DNA from: Apiosordaria backusii
Taxonomy: Eukaryota > Ascomycota > Sordariomycetes > Sordariales > Lasiosphaeriaceae
Direction of reading: 5' to 3'
Length of the DNA stretch: 64,000 bases
Assembly (NCBI GenBank): GCA_030549205.1
Contig: JAUKTV010000006.1
Span: 2,002,501-2,066,500 of the forward strand
The notes below the pieces were generated by a model, which was not told the origin of the DNA, made no database searches, and saw only the letters and a program-made list of their open reading frames with translations. Position numbers and translations under genes: made by a program. Shown one piece after another: positions 22,821-32,117 of this stretch. Position 1 is the stretch's first letter, and the number at the start of each line of letters is the position of its first letter.

Positions 22821-23240
22821 TTACACCTGATCTCTAGGACGCCCATCGGGGTAGGTGAGCCTGTTGTATCTCGCCACAGCAGCGTCACTCATGTTGGAAA
22901 TCACCAGCGTTCCCCCTCCAATCAAGTGAAGATTCCCCTCCGTCGTGATCCAGTTGTTGTTTTTCTGTCCGGCAGCTTCGCGAGCCAGTTCCTCCTCAAC
23001 CTGATCAACACACCAATCACTCAGACCGTAGAGAATTGCGAGCTTGTGCTTGACGACCAGTGTCATTTCGTTGCTGAGGTGGGGCTGGCAGGCGGGACTG
23101 AAAGTCTGCCAGCACGGCGCCGGAGGGAGGTATCCGAGGGCCAGTTCGGGGTCGAACACGGGCGTGCACCTTTTGGTGAGGTGCGGACTGGTGGCGGCCG
23201 TGGCTGCCGCGGCGAATGAGAGGAAAGTGATGAGTTGCAT
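22821..23240 (-). CDS. small secreted cysteine-containing protein
   Basis: A 139-residue intronless frame. Residues 1-16 (MQLITFLSFAAAATAA) form a signal peptide. A Lys-Arg site follows at LTKRC, a possible Kex2 cleavage. The mature part has four cysteines in its first two thirds (KRCTP, APCWQ, PACQP, DWCVD), enough for two disulfides, and one NMSD N-glycosylation sequon. No family is recognised. Size and secretion fit a candidate effector or cell-wall-associated protein, but that is inference. Its 3' end faces the 3' end of the ABC transporter at about 120 bp. Confidence 0.6.
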   Translation of the reverse strand: MQLITFLSFAAAATAATSPHLTKRCTPVFDPELALGYLPPAPCWQTFSPACQPHLSNEMTLVVKHKLAILYGLSDWCVDQVEEELAREAAGQKNNNWITTEGNLHLIGGGTLVISNMSDAAVARYNRLTYPDGRPRDQV

Positions 23241-24053
23241 GGCGAAGATGTTTCAGTTTTGCGGTTGAAGTTGAAGTGAAGATGTCGGTTCGAGTGATGG
23301 ATGCTGGGGATGAGCGGTTCAAGATCGAGTCTTTATATCAGCCAAACTTTATGAATCCGAACACGCAAAAGGGCCGGTCTAAAAAAAGAAGGATACATTC
23401 CACTCAGTGGCTTGGCTGGCACATTCCCCGCTCGGAGAGGCACAGGTAGCTGTTCAAGTTACTACACGATTCTCTGTTGCGCCGGGTAAATCGGCCCATC
23501 TTATGGAGCGAAGGATTCACGTATAGGGGCTATCTGCAATCTTTTTACCAATTTCTCTGCTGTTGAAGACGCATTCCGATCCTGTTGGATATCTGTCTTG
23601 CTACCTTGACCCGCCGATGCTACTCTGAATCTCACAATCTCCGACGGGGATTTTGTAAAGTACGGTTATTCCCCTCCGAGGCCTCTTTTGGCGTTACTCG
23701 GCATACGTGTAGTCTGGTATCGAGTTCTCGATGCAACTGTATCAGGTTCAAATACGAGCTAAAGCTCAGATATGGTACCTACTTGTTCACTGCTGCCTTG
23801 AGGATTGTTAGTGTGGCAATCAACTATGTGACAATCCCTTCCAGCCCTTTCCATATGGAATATATCTTGACCTTCCAAAGTGTTTTCTCTCCGTCCAAGG
23901 AGCATGACAGATACAGTTCTAAATATTGCACAGGTATCCACTTTAGCAGAAACAATGCCAAATACGTGTTATTCTTCATGAAGACAAGAAACTTACGCGT
24001 CACCGATGATACAATATGCTTGTTGAGGCCTTCCACGCACTCTAGATAGGTAC
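23241..24053. other. intergenic, no gene recognised
   Basis: Upstream region of the secreted-protein gene (minus) and 3' flank of the RNase H gene (minus). A 154-codon plus-strand frame at 23585-24049 has no recognisable features and is not called. Confidence 0.4.
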
Positions 24054-25165
24054 CTAGATATTTATCCCCATGACTTCCGCCCACTCATTCGGTGCAACTT
24101 CCTCGGCGGCAGCCTCCTTCGCAGCCGCATCAGCAACCGTGTTCCACTCTCTCGGGATCCTCCAGAACTTAACAGCCATTCCCCGGTCCTTATATCGCTC
24201 GATCTCACCCAGCAGCGCCTCCCAGAGATCCCTATTCATGACGCCACCCCCTCCGCGCTTTACCCAGCCATTCTTGATCCACGTCTTGGCCCATTTAGTG
24301 GAGCCCTCAACCGCATACTCGGAATCGGTAGCGACAACAAGTGTGTGGAACCCCTCACCAGGCCAGTATCGGAAACGCAGGGCGGCGATGACAGCACGAA
24401 GCTCCGCCCGGTTGCTGGTCTGCATACCATCGTCGTCGAAAGGTCCTTTCTTCTCTAAGCGGCCAGAGGCGATGAGTAGGTTGCCCGAAGGACCAAGGCC
24501 GTGCGAGAAAGCCCAGCCTGCCTTTGGGTTTTGCTGGCCGTTGTTTAAACATGCGCCGTCAGTGCAAATCAGGACTGTGCCGGCATCATTTTGGAGAGTG
24601 CATCTGATCGACTATTTTAGCCAATATCATCTCGAATTGACTGTGAAAAGACTTGCCTGGTAACACGCATATGGTTCTTCCTGCCAGAGAATACCTCCAG
24701 AGGAGTTGCTGAAGCAGATGGTGGGACGAACTTGGTGGGAAAGGCCTGACCGGTACCTCTTCTCAGCCCCAAGGGATCGAGTGGGTCGGCAGCTGAACCA
24801 CGGTTGGTGGCTTCAACTTCAGAGCCAGATGGATCATCGTCGTCGTCATCCATGAAGCTGTAGTCTACAAAACATTTCCCGCAGGTAACCAGGCCATGGG
24901 GACCGCAAACCAGCCGGCCGTCCGGCAGCTCACATGGACCCTCCTCGTCATCGCTGCTACTTGGGCCAAGGGGGACTAGCCCCTGGGCTAGGTACCATCC
25001 GAGAGGCATAGATCCGGGTTGTTCTGATGCGTGTATTCGCGGACTGGGGTAGCTTTGTGAGAAAGAGGAAAGTCCTGATGGCTTCAAAGTGGGTGTAAGG
25101 TGTGATGTATTGGTCAAGTGGAAGTGGGTTTGCGAGCAACATTGAAATACTGCTTGGGCCGACAT
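24054..25165 (-). CDS. ribonuclease H-like protein with N-terminal Cys motif
   Basis: Two exons, 25165-24657 and 24603-24054, give about 352 residues (or 300 from the in-frame ATG at 25009, where MPLGWYLAQGLVPLG begins and looks more conserved). The intron starts with GC (GCAAGT) and ends with CAG; only this choice joins HMRVT to RCTLQNDAGTVLICTDGAC in frame. The N-terminal region has a CxxH/CxxC-like cluster (CGPHGLVTCGKC) and an Asp run. The C-terminal RNase H fold has the catalytic acids in CTDGAC, NRAELRAV, ATDSEYAV and VADAAA. Family proteins cleave RNA in RNA:DNA hybrids. The fungal two-part architecture is common but its exact role is not known. Intact. Confidence 0.85.
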
Positions 25166-25387
25166 GTGAAAGGTGGGGCAGGCCTGTTTGCGGGCATGCT
25201 TGCCAAGCAGACGACGTCAGGTGGGGCATTCGATCGGGCTCAAAGACCTGCAGGTTGATTCGCGTTCTTAGGTACCTATCTACGTGTAGGTACATACCAT
25301 GTAGATGAGATCGTAAAGCAAAGAACCTCTCCGACACCCGAATTCCCATCACCTAGAGTTTCACGCCTTAGTAATATCACCCACCCA

Positions 25388-26593
25388 CTACCATGCCCCA
25401 GTCCCCTTTACCTTGATCGGTACCTTCAACAACCTCATGCCAGCTTCATTCTGACTTGGTAATCTTCCAGCTCTCACATTCACCTGTAAACTCTCATGCA
25501 ACAGTCTTGGGGCAGCCAGATGCTCGTCCCTTTCGCCCCTTAACTTGACGAAATCGTCTTCGGACACACCATCTTTTAGGTGCTTGTTCTTCTGCCGGTG
25601 CTCGCCAACAGTTACATACGGCACGGGTTCTCGCTCTCCATCAGGGGGATAGTCATGTCCAGTCCAGATTTTGACATGATCAGGCAGAGACAAAATTCTG
25701 CGGGCTGACTGATACAGCGCGTGGGCGGACCCGCCGGGAAAGTCACACCTGGCTGTGCCAATATCTGTGTGGAAAATGGAGTCACCGCAAAAAATGTTGT
25801 CTGTCAAAGTCAGCAAAGTTTGGGAAACAGAGAAAAAAGACATGCCTCCAATCTTGTAGCCCAAGTGATCAGGTGTGTGACCTGGAAGATGCATGGCCTG
25901 TGCTCTTAATGTTCCAATAGTAAACTCCTCGTCATCCTCAAACAACTTATCAAAGACGCCCTCGTATTCTTCGGCCTCGATTCCGTACCTCTGCCCAAAC
26001 AAGCTCTGCACCTGTCCAATCCTTTTGCCAATGCCTACAGGGGGCTTAAAGTCTTGATGCTTGGCCAGCTCACGCTGAAGATAAAACGAGGCAGTCAAGT
26101 GATCAGCATGAGCGTGTGTCTCCATAATTCGCACAATCCTGTACCCTTTTTCACGGACCAAAGACAAGACACTGTCAGCTGTGGTGGTGGTAATGGTGTG
26201 ACTGCATTTATCATAGTCTAGCACAGGATCGATAATGGCTGCATCCGTGGTTGCCGGATCTGATACTAGGTACTGAAAAGTGCCAGTCTTTTGTTCAAAA
26301 ACTGGATGAATGGCGGGCTCTAATGGAACGGTGGTTGCAGCGGAGCAAGACTTTTTTAGGCATCTTGACAGTCGTGGTATGCCGTGGGGCTGCTGGCAGC
26401 ACGATCGACTTCTCGTACACCGGGTACACGGAAAGTGCTTCCCTGCGTGATGGAAAGGTCGCTGCTGGAGATGGAAAGGCTGGGAGCGCGGAATGTGAAG
26501 GGAGAGGGTGACAAACGGGGCGAGAAGCAGGCGGGTAGTGGCCTGGCATCTGATGACGTTCTCGACGCAATGATGTACTTGGGAGGCGTTCAT
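25388..26593 (-). CDS. persulfide dioxygenase (ETHE1-type metallo-beta-lactamase fold)
   Basis: Two exons, 26593-25846 and 25800-25388, give about 386 residues. The 45-nt intron begins with GC (GCATGT) and is a multiple of three, so unspliced RNA stays open; splicing restores the conserved IGDNIFCGDS. Residues 1-100 are Arg/Ser/His-rich and lack the domain, fitting a mitochondrial presequence plus linker; the start could lie further in. The catalytic domain begins near IHPVFEQKTGTFQYLV and has THAHADH, LPGHTPDH, FCGDS and TGHDYPP, the iron-binding set of ETHE1 enzymes. Known reaction: oxidation of glutathione persulfide to sulfite and glutathione in the matrix. It lies head-to-head with sulfide:quinone oxidoreductase, its known upstream partner in sulfide oxidation. 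Confidence 0.88.
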   Translation of the reverse strand: MNASQVHHCVENVIRCQATTRLLLAPFVTLSLHIPRSQPFHLQQRPFHHAGKHFPCTRCTRSRSCCQQPHGIPRLSRCLKKSCSAATTVPLEPAIHPVFEQKTGTFQYLVSDPATTDAAIIDPVLDYDKCSHTITTTTADSVLSLVREKGYRIVRIMETHAHADHLTASFYLQRELAKHQDFKPPVGIGKRIGQVQSLFGQRYGIEAEEYEGVFDKLFEDDEEFTIGTLRAQAMHLPGHTPDHLGYKIGGMSFFSVSQTLLTLTDNIFCGDSIFHTDIGTARCDFPGGSAHALYQSARRILSLPDHVKIWTGHDYPPDGEREPVPYVTVGEHRQKNKHLKDGVSEDDFVKLRGERDEHLAAPRLLHESLQVNVRAGRLPSQNEAGMRLLKVPIKVKGTGAW

Positions 26594-27449
26594 GGTGATT
26601 CTGCGGATGACAGAGAGAAAACACACTTCTCACCGGTCAGCTGAGATGGGAGTTGGTCTGTTTAAGCTTTGTGGATGACAAGTGTTGCAGGGGTCTTCCC
26701 ATGGACCGGATTGCCGGGTACTGTCGGGCATGTGCACTCCATGATCCACCCTTTGCCCCCCGGCAAAGGAGTGTATCTGTGAACCAAGCTGGGAACCCTG
26801 GCTCATGGTGCCGGCGTCAGTCCACCGTGGCACCACCTCCGGGAGCGGCCTTCAACGGCCGGTAACCGGTGGGTGGTCTGTGCGGTTGATCGGAATTTGT
26901 CACTGTCACTACGAGAATTTTGCCGCCCGACGACCAACATATTATTCCAAATTCTCTTTGCGAAGTACGATATATAGAAGCCAAATGCGCAGCTTAATTT
27001 TTTCTACTTCATACCTTCAATTTCCAGTGGCCTTTTCCTTTCGAGATGCTTCCCCACTGATGTCCATCAGGCCGAGTTCCGGCCTACCCGACTGCCACCG
27101 ATACCCGACCGAGACCGCCATGATTGCAACGTTATTAGCAAACGGATGGCCCCGGCCGGGTGAAAATCTCGTTCAATGCGAGAAGACCCATTTTTGCCGA
27201 CACAGAATCACCACAAAAATCGCGAAACTATTTTCTGCTCACCACAACCGGTGGCCGAGTCATCAGAAAACAATCTCCGGGACTCGGCGACGCTTTTTTG
27301 TTGTCGGCGACTTGCCCCACCTTTTGCCGGTCTCGCTAATTCGCTCAAGCTCGAGCACACCATTTGAGCTCTTTGTCTCGCTCACACGCACCTCTTGTTC
27401 CTGGATCTGAGGTCTCAAACTTCTTTTGACACATCACCGCCATCTCAAC
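26594..27449. promoter_or_regulatory. shared divergent promoter region, ETHE1-like and SQR
   Basis: The 856 bp between the two start codons must contain both promoters. No gene is supported inside. Head-to-head placement of two sulfide-oxidation genes suggests co-regulation. No specific operator was identified. Confidence 0.55.
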
Positions 27450-28817
27450 ATGTCTAGCAGTCAACTATTAGTCACCACAACAGCTTGTGCTGCCCGGCAC
27501 TCGGCCATCGCACAACTGGCCCCTGCTGCCGTGCGCGCTTTTGCAACTGCCGCCAACGTCGCCTCCACCACCAGAAATCACAAAGTCGTTGTCGTTGGCG
27601 GTGGTTCAGCTGGTCTGACCATCAGCCATCAGCTCCTTCGCAAGGGCAAATTTTCCCAAGATGACATCGCCATTGTCGACCCAGCAGAATGGCATCACTA
27701 CCAGCCCGGATGGACCTTGGTGGGTGGCGGGCTTAAAGACAAGCAGCAGCTCAGAAGACCGCTCAAGAGTTTGATCGATCCCAAGCTGCGATTCTACAAC
27801 ACGGAGCTGGCCTCTTTCTCACCTGATTCCAACATGGTCACTCTCGGCAATGGCGACAAGCTCAGTTATGAGCACCTCGTTGTCGTGCCTGGGATCAAGG
27901 TCGACTTTAACAGCATCAAGGGACTCCAGGACGCCCTCTCCAACCCAGACTCGGGTGTCTCTTCCATCTACGGCTACGACACCTGCGACAAGACGGACCG
28001 CACCATCAAGGCTCTCAAGGGTGGTCAGGCCATTTTCACTCAGCCGATCGGTGTTGTCAAGTGCGCCGGCGCCCCTCAAAAGATCATGTGGCTCGCTTTG
28101 GATCACTGGAAGAAATCCGGCCTCTACGATCCAGCCAACCCCTCGCCGTCCCCCATCCACATCACATTCGCCACCGGTCTCCCTGTGATGTTTGGTGTCC
28201 CCAAGTATTCTGCCGTGCTGGAAGAACTGCGACGAGAACGAGGAGTGGAGGGGCTTTTTGCGCACGATTTGGTCGAGATCAACGGAAACGATGCAGTCTT
28301 TAGCCATGGCGAGAACCAGAAGCTCACGCGCAAGTTTGACTTGATGCACGTCACCCCCAAGATGGGCGCTCACGCGTTTGTGAAATCGAGCCCTCTCGCC
28401 AACGACGCCGGATTTGTTGATGTTGACGAAGAGACCCTCCGACACAAAAAATGGAAGAATGTTTGGAGTGCTGGAGATGCTTCCAGTTTGCCCACGTCCA
28501 AGACGGCGGCCGCCATTACTGCGCAAGCGCCGGTTTTGGTCAAGAATGTGCTGAGGTCGATGAAGGGCAAAGATGCGGACGAAGAGTACGATGGATACAC
28601 ATCATGCCCGCTGTTGACGCAATACGGCAAGGTGTTGTTGGCTGAGTTCAAGTATGGCGGAGTGCCCAAGGAGACATTTGGAAAGGCGCTGGGCATTGAT
28701 CAGGCGGTGCCCAGGCGGGCTTTTTATCACTTGAAGAAGGACTTCTTCCCTTGGGTGTACTATAAATATATGGTAAAAGGAACTTGGGGCGGTCCTAAGG
28801 GCTGGCTACGGGATTAA
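27450..28817 (+). CDS. sulfide:quinone oxidoreductase, mitochondrial
   Basis: One intronless frame of 455 codons from ATG 27450. The first 45 residues are Ala/Arg/Thr-rich (AAVRAFATAANVAS), a mitochondrial presequence. The FAD-binding GGGSAG motif follows (KVVVVGGGSAGLT). Cys 179 (YDTCDK), Cys 205 (VVKCAGAPQK) and Cys 386 (SCPLL) match the cysteines used for sulfide oxidation in type II SQR (human SQOR, S. pombe Hmt2). VWSAGDASSLPTSKTAAAI is the second flavin-contact region. A hydrophobic/aromatic tail (FFPWVYYKYM) fits inner-membrane association. The enzyme passes electrons from H2S to ubiquinone and yields a persulfide, the substrate of the divergently encoded dioxygenase. Intact. Confidence 0.94.
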   Translation: MSSSQLLVTTTACAARHSAIAQLAPAAVRAFATAANVASTTRNHKVVVVGGGSAGLTISHQLLRKGKFSQDDIAIVDPAEWHHYQPGWTLVGGGLKDKQQLRRPLKSLIDPKLRFYNTELASFSPDSNMVTLGNGDKLSYEHLVVVPGIKVDFNSIKGLQDALSNPDSGVSSIYGYDTCDKTDRTIKALKGGQAIFTQPIGVVKCAGAPQKIMWLALDHWKKSGLYDPANPSPSPIHITFATGLPVMFGVPKYSAVLEELRRERGVEGLFAHDLVEINGNDAVFSHGENQKLTRKFDLMHVTPKMGAHAFVKSSPLANDAGFVDVDEETLRHKKWKNVWSAGDASSLPTSKTAAAITAQAPVLVKNVLRSMKGKDADEEYDGYTSCPLLTQYGKVLLAEFKYGGVPKETFGKALGIDQAVPRRAFYHLKKDFFPWVYYKYMVKGTWGGPKGWLRD

Positions 28818-29090
28818 TTTATTTTTCGTTCTGCAATGTTTGTTGCCAGCCAGTGACACAATATTCTTGGCGCGCCCACTTACAAACCACCTTCTGGATT
28901 GGGCCCTGATTATGTCATTTGGATGAGACGTTGGACCATGTACCTGCCGTCCTCGGATGCTAGACCCGGGTTTCCCTTCCAGGCAGGAGACTGTCGATCC
29001 AAAGATTAAAAACAAGGGAGTCGTCTGTCCCGACTTCTTGCACTGGTCAGGCATCCGACTTCCCAACAGCGTCCCATCAGAGTCGACACC

Positions 29091-31472
29091 ATGCAGCGTG
29101 TCGCAAGCCTCCTCGGTGCTGCGGCGGCCCTGTTGGGCGCCGTCGCGGCTATTGAACCCCTTCGACCGCCCCACCAGCCCGTCGGAGGTGGCTCCAAGCT
29201 GCTCACGTACAACGTCACCACCGGCAGCCCGGGTGCTCTTGCTGTGTCCACCACCAGTATCACCTGGGCCAAGACCGACAACGACGGCGACTTCATCACG
29301 ATCGGCTCCGACGGTTCGTTTGTTTTCGAGAACGTCGCTAGCGGCAACAAGACCACATTCCTCGCGTCCAGCAAGATCCCTGCCAACTACTGGGATTATT
29401 CCATTTCTCACGACCAGACCAAGATCCTGTGGGCCGTGGACTACACCAAGCAGTACCGACACTCGTACTTTGCCAATTACTTGGTTCAGGACGTAGCCAC
29501 CGGTGAGACCCAGCAGCTTGTGCCAGGTTCCAAGGGGGACATCCAGTATGCTACCTGGAACCCCGCGTCGTCTTCCCAGATTGCCTTTGTGCAAGGCAAC
29601 AATCTGTTCATCTGGGACAATGGCAAGATCAGCCAGATTACCACCAATGGTGGCCCTGATCTTTTCAATGCTGTTCCCGACTGGGTTTACGAGGAAGAAA
29701 TCTTTGGCACCGATCACGCTTTGTGGTATTCCCCCGATGGCGAGTACATTGCGTTTTTGAGCTTCAACGAAACCGGCGTTGACACCTTTACGTTTCCCTA
29801 TTTCATGGATAACCAAAAGGTCGCCCCTGCCTACCCCCGAGAGCTCGAGCTGAGATATCCCAAGGTCGGCACCACCAATCCCACTGTGGAGTTTAACCTC
29901 TTGAGCGTTAGGGACAAGAAGACCACACAGATCCCTGTGACTGCGTGGGCGGCCGACGACTTGATCATTGGTGAGGTTGCTTGGTTGACCGAGGAGCATG
30001 AGAAGGTCATCTACCGGGCTTTCAATCGGGTCCAAGACCAGGAGAAGCTTGTGGTGGTTGACACCGCCACCAAAAAGTCCACCATCACTCGTGAGCGCGA
30101 CGGATCCGATGGGTGGCTCGACAACAATGCTGCCATCAGCTTCATCGGCCCCATCACCGAGCAAAAGGGCAAAGCAAAGGGCAAGGGCAAGGGCAAGGGT
30201 AGCAACGGCGGCAAGGACTACTACCTCGATCTGTCGGATGAGTCTGGGTGGAATCACATCTACCTCTTCTCGGTGGACGGCAAGGACAAGATTGCCCTCA
30301 CTTCTGGCAACTGGGAAGTGACAGGCATTAACAAAATCGACACATCCCGCGGGCTCATCTACTACACGTCCACAGAGCGTCACAGCACCGAACGCCACAT
30401 CTACTCGGTCTCGTATATCACCAAGAAGAAGACTCCTCTGGTCAATGACAAGGTTTCTGCGGTCTGGTCCACTTCCTTTTCTACCGGCGGCAGCTACTAC
30501 ATCCTAAGATATGCCGGTCCCAACGTCCCCTACCAAGAGCTCTACAATATCAACTCGACAACCCCCCTCCGTGTCATCAACAACAACGAACGTCTTCTCA
30601 ACAACCTTAAGGAGTACAAGCTTCCCAATATTACTTATCTGGAACTCGATCATCCTTCTGGCTTCAAGCTCAACGCCATGCTCCGTCTGCCTGCCAACTT
30701 CTCTCCTGACAAGAAGTATCCTGTCTTGTTGACCCCCTACGGCGGTCCTGGTGCTCAACAGGTCAACAAGGGAATGCAATCTTTCGGCTGGAATGCCTAC
30801 ATTGCTTCCGATCCCGAGCTCGAGTACATCACCTTCACCGTTGACAACCGCGGCACTGGTTTCAAGGGCCGCGCTTTCCGTTCCGCAGTCGCTTCCAACC
30901 TGGGCGATCTCGAAGCTCAGGACCAAATCTGGGCGGCCAAGGAGCTGGCCAAGAACCCCTGGGTGGATGCCTCCAAGATTGGTATCTGGGGTTGGTCATA
31001 CGGTGGGTATCTCACCGCCAAGGTCGTCGAAGTTGGTGACCCCATCATCTCCCTGGGTATTGCCACTGCTCCTGTTTCAGACTGGCGATTCTACGATACT
31101 ATGTACACCGAGAGATACATGAAGACCCCTGCCCTCAATGCTGCAGGGTACAACAAGTCAGCGGTGCACAACACTGACGGCTTCAAGAAGATTGCCGGTG
31201 GGTTCCTGATTCAGCACGGAACTGGTGATGACAACGTCCATTTCCAAAACGCCGCAGCCCTGGCTGATCTTTTGATGGGAGACAGAGTCAGCCCCGAGAA
31301 GCTCGAGGTGACTTGGTTTACCGACTCTGACCACAGCATTCGCTACAACTCGCAAGGAACGTTTTTGTACAAGCAGCTGAGCAAGAAGCTATTTGAGGAG
31401 AAGAGGAGGTCCGGTACCGAAGGCGCTCATCAATGGAGCAAGAAGGGGATGGGCAAGAGATGGGTTGCCTGA
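29091..31472 (+). CDS. secreted dipeptidyl peptidase IV (S9B)
   Basis: A single 793-codon frame. A signal peptide lies at 1-20 (LLGAAAALLGAVAA), with no membrane anchor after it, so this is the secreted DppIV rather than the vacuolar DapB type. The N-terminal eight-bladed propeller contains DWVYEEEIFG (the Glu pair that binds the free amino terminus). The C-terminal alpha/beta-hydrolase has Ser 636 in GWSYGG, Asp 713/714 in GTGDDNVHF and His 748 in DSDHS. The enzyme removes Xaa-Pro dipeptides from peptides outside the cell. Oddity: a Gly/Lys repeat (GKAKGKGKGKG, about residues 358-370) inserted in the propeller. The gene is intact and several NxT/S sequons are present. Confidence 0.95.
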   Translation: MQRVASLLGAAAALLGAVAAIEPLRPPHQPVGGGSKLLTYNVTTGSPGALAVSTTSITWAKTDNDGDFITIGSDGSFVFENVASGNKTTFLASSKIPANYWDYSISHDQTKILWAVDYTKQYRHSYFANYLVQDVATGETQQLVPGSKGDIQYATWNPASSSQIAFVQGNNLFIWDNGKISQITTNGGPDLFNAVPDWVYEEEIFGTDHALWYSPDGEYIAFLSFNETGVDTFTFPYFMDNQKVAPAYPRELELRYPKVGTTNPTVEFNLLSVRDKKTTQIPVTAWAADDLIIGEVAWLTEEHEKVIYRAFNRVQDQEKLVVVDTATKKSTITRERDGSDGWLDNNAAISFIGPITEQKGKAKGKGKGKGSNGGKDYYLDLSDESGWNHIYLFSVDGKDKIALTSGNWEVTGINKIDTSRGLIYYTSTERHSTERHIYSVSYITKKKTPLVNDKVSAVWSTSFSTGGSYYILRYAGPNVPYQELYNINSTTPLRVINNNERLLNNLKEYKLPNITYLELDHPSGFKLNAMLRLPANFSPDKKYPVLLTPYGGPGAQQVNKGMQSFGWNAYIASDPELEYITFTVDNRGTGFKGRAFRSAVASNLGDLEAQDQIWAAKELAKNPWVDASKIGIWGWSYGGYLTAKVVEVGDPIISLGIATAPVSDWRFYDTMYTERYMKTPALNAAGYNKSAVHNTDGFKKIAGGFLIQHGTGDDNVHFQNAAALADLLMGDRVSPEKLEVTWFTDSDHSIRYNSQGTFLYKQLSKKLFEEKRRSGTEGAHQWSKKGMGKRWVA

Positions 31473-31715
31473 GTGTAGTGATGGTGATATCAATAGGTGA
31501 TAGATCTAATATAGTATAATAATGACTTGAGTCTTTCAGTGTTAGCTGTCACGGTGGATCAAAAGATTTGTGAAAGTTGACCAAAGTGCAGGTTCGAGTG
31601 CTTCCTAGAAAAGCACCATGAATTGATCAGCGAGCTAAGAAGTGGAACGATCCCACCATCTCTTCATTCATTGGATGCCACATGTCCTCAGCATAACACT
31701 GCTTCAATAGACATC
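31473..31715. other. short spacer after DPP IV
   Basis: This is the DPP IV 3' flank up to the minisatellite; nothing else is seen. Confidence 0.4.
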
Positions 31716-31862
31716 AAAACATAGTTAATAGACTATACAAGATAGCTTCTAGGCCTCGAAAGATAGCCGGTAGGCTTTTGAAGATAGTTAATAGACTATT
31801 AAAGATAATCGATAGACCTTTAAAGATAGTCGATAGGCCTTGAAAAATAGTTGCCAGGCCTT
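31716..31862 (-). repeat. 21-bp minisatellite, seven units
   Basis: Exactly 7 x 21 bp. Read on the minus strand, the units follow AAGGCCTATCGACTATCTTTA with many substitutions but no indels. It ends about 255 bp before the ATG of the next gene, so it may be in its promoter. Confidence 0.8.
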
Positions 31863-32117
31863 AAAAATGGTAGTGAATGTGGTGGGTTATGCAGGTAGTT
31901 AGCGGTGCTAGTTTTTTTGTCCAGGGCGTGTATAGTAAAGGGACTCGGAACTTTGAAGAAGCAACACTGGCGATAAGAGATAAGATAGAGACTATTTCCC
32001 TCCTACAACCCTCTAAATTCTTTTTCTAAACAATAAAAGTCTCGAGGTAAGCAACTTTATTTTCCTTCCACTTTGAACCTCCACTGACCTTGTGAAGCGA
32101 TCACGCTGATTTTCAAA

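Noticed and set aside
23585..24049. 154-codon plus-strand ORF
   Set aside because: Composition unlike neighbouring genes, no domain, and its only start is not an ATG.
28806..30398. 530-codon minus-strand ORF opposite DPP IV
   Set aside because: It is an antisense shadow of the DPP IV coding sequence, which has the catalytic motifs.
31716..31862. CRISPR-like array
   Set aside because: Units are contiguous 21-bp tandem repeats without spacers, in a eukaryote.
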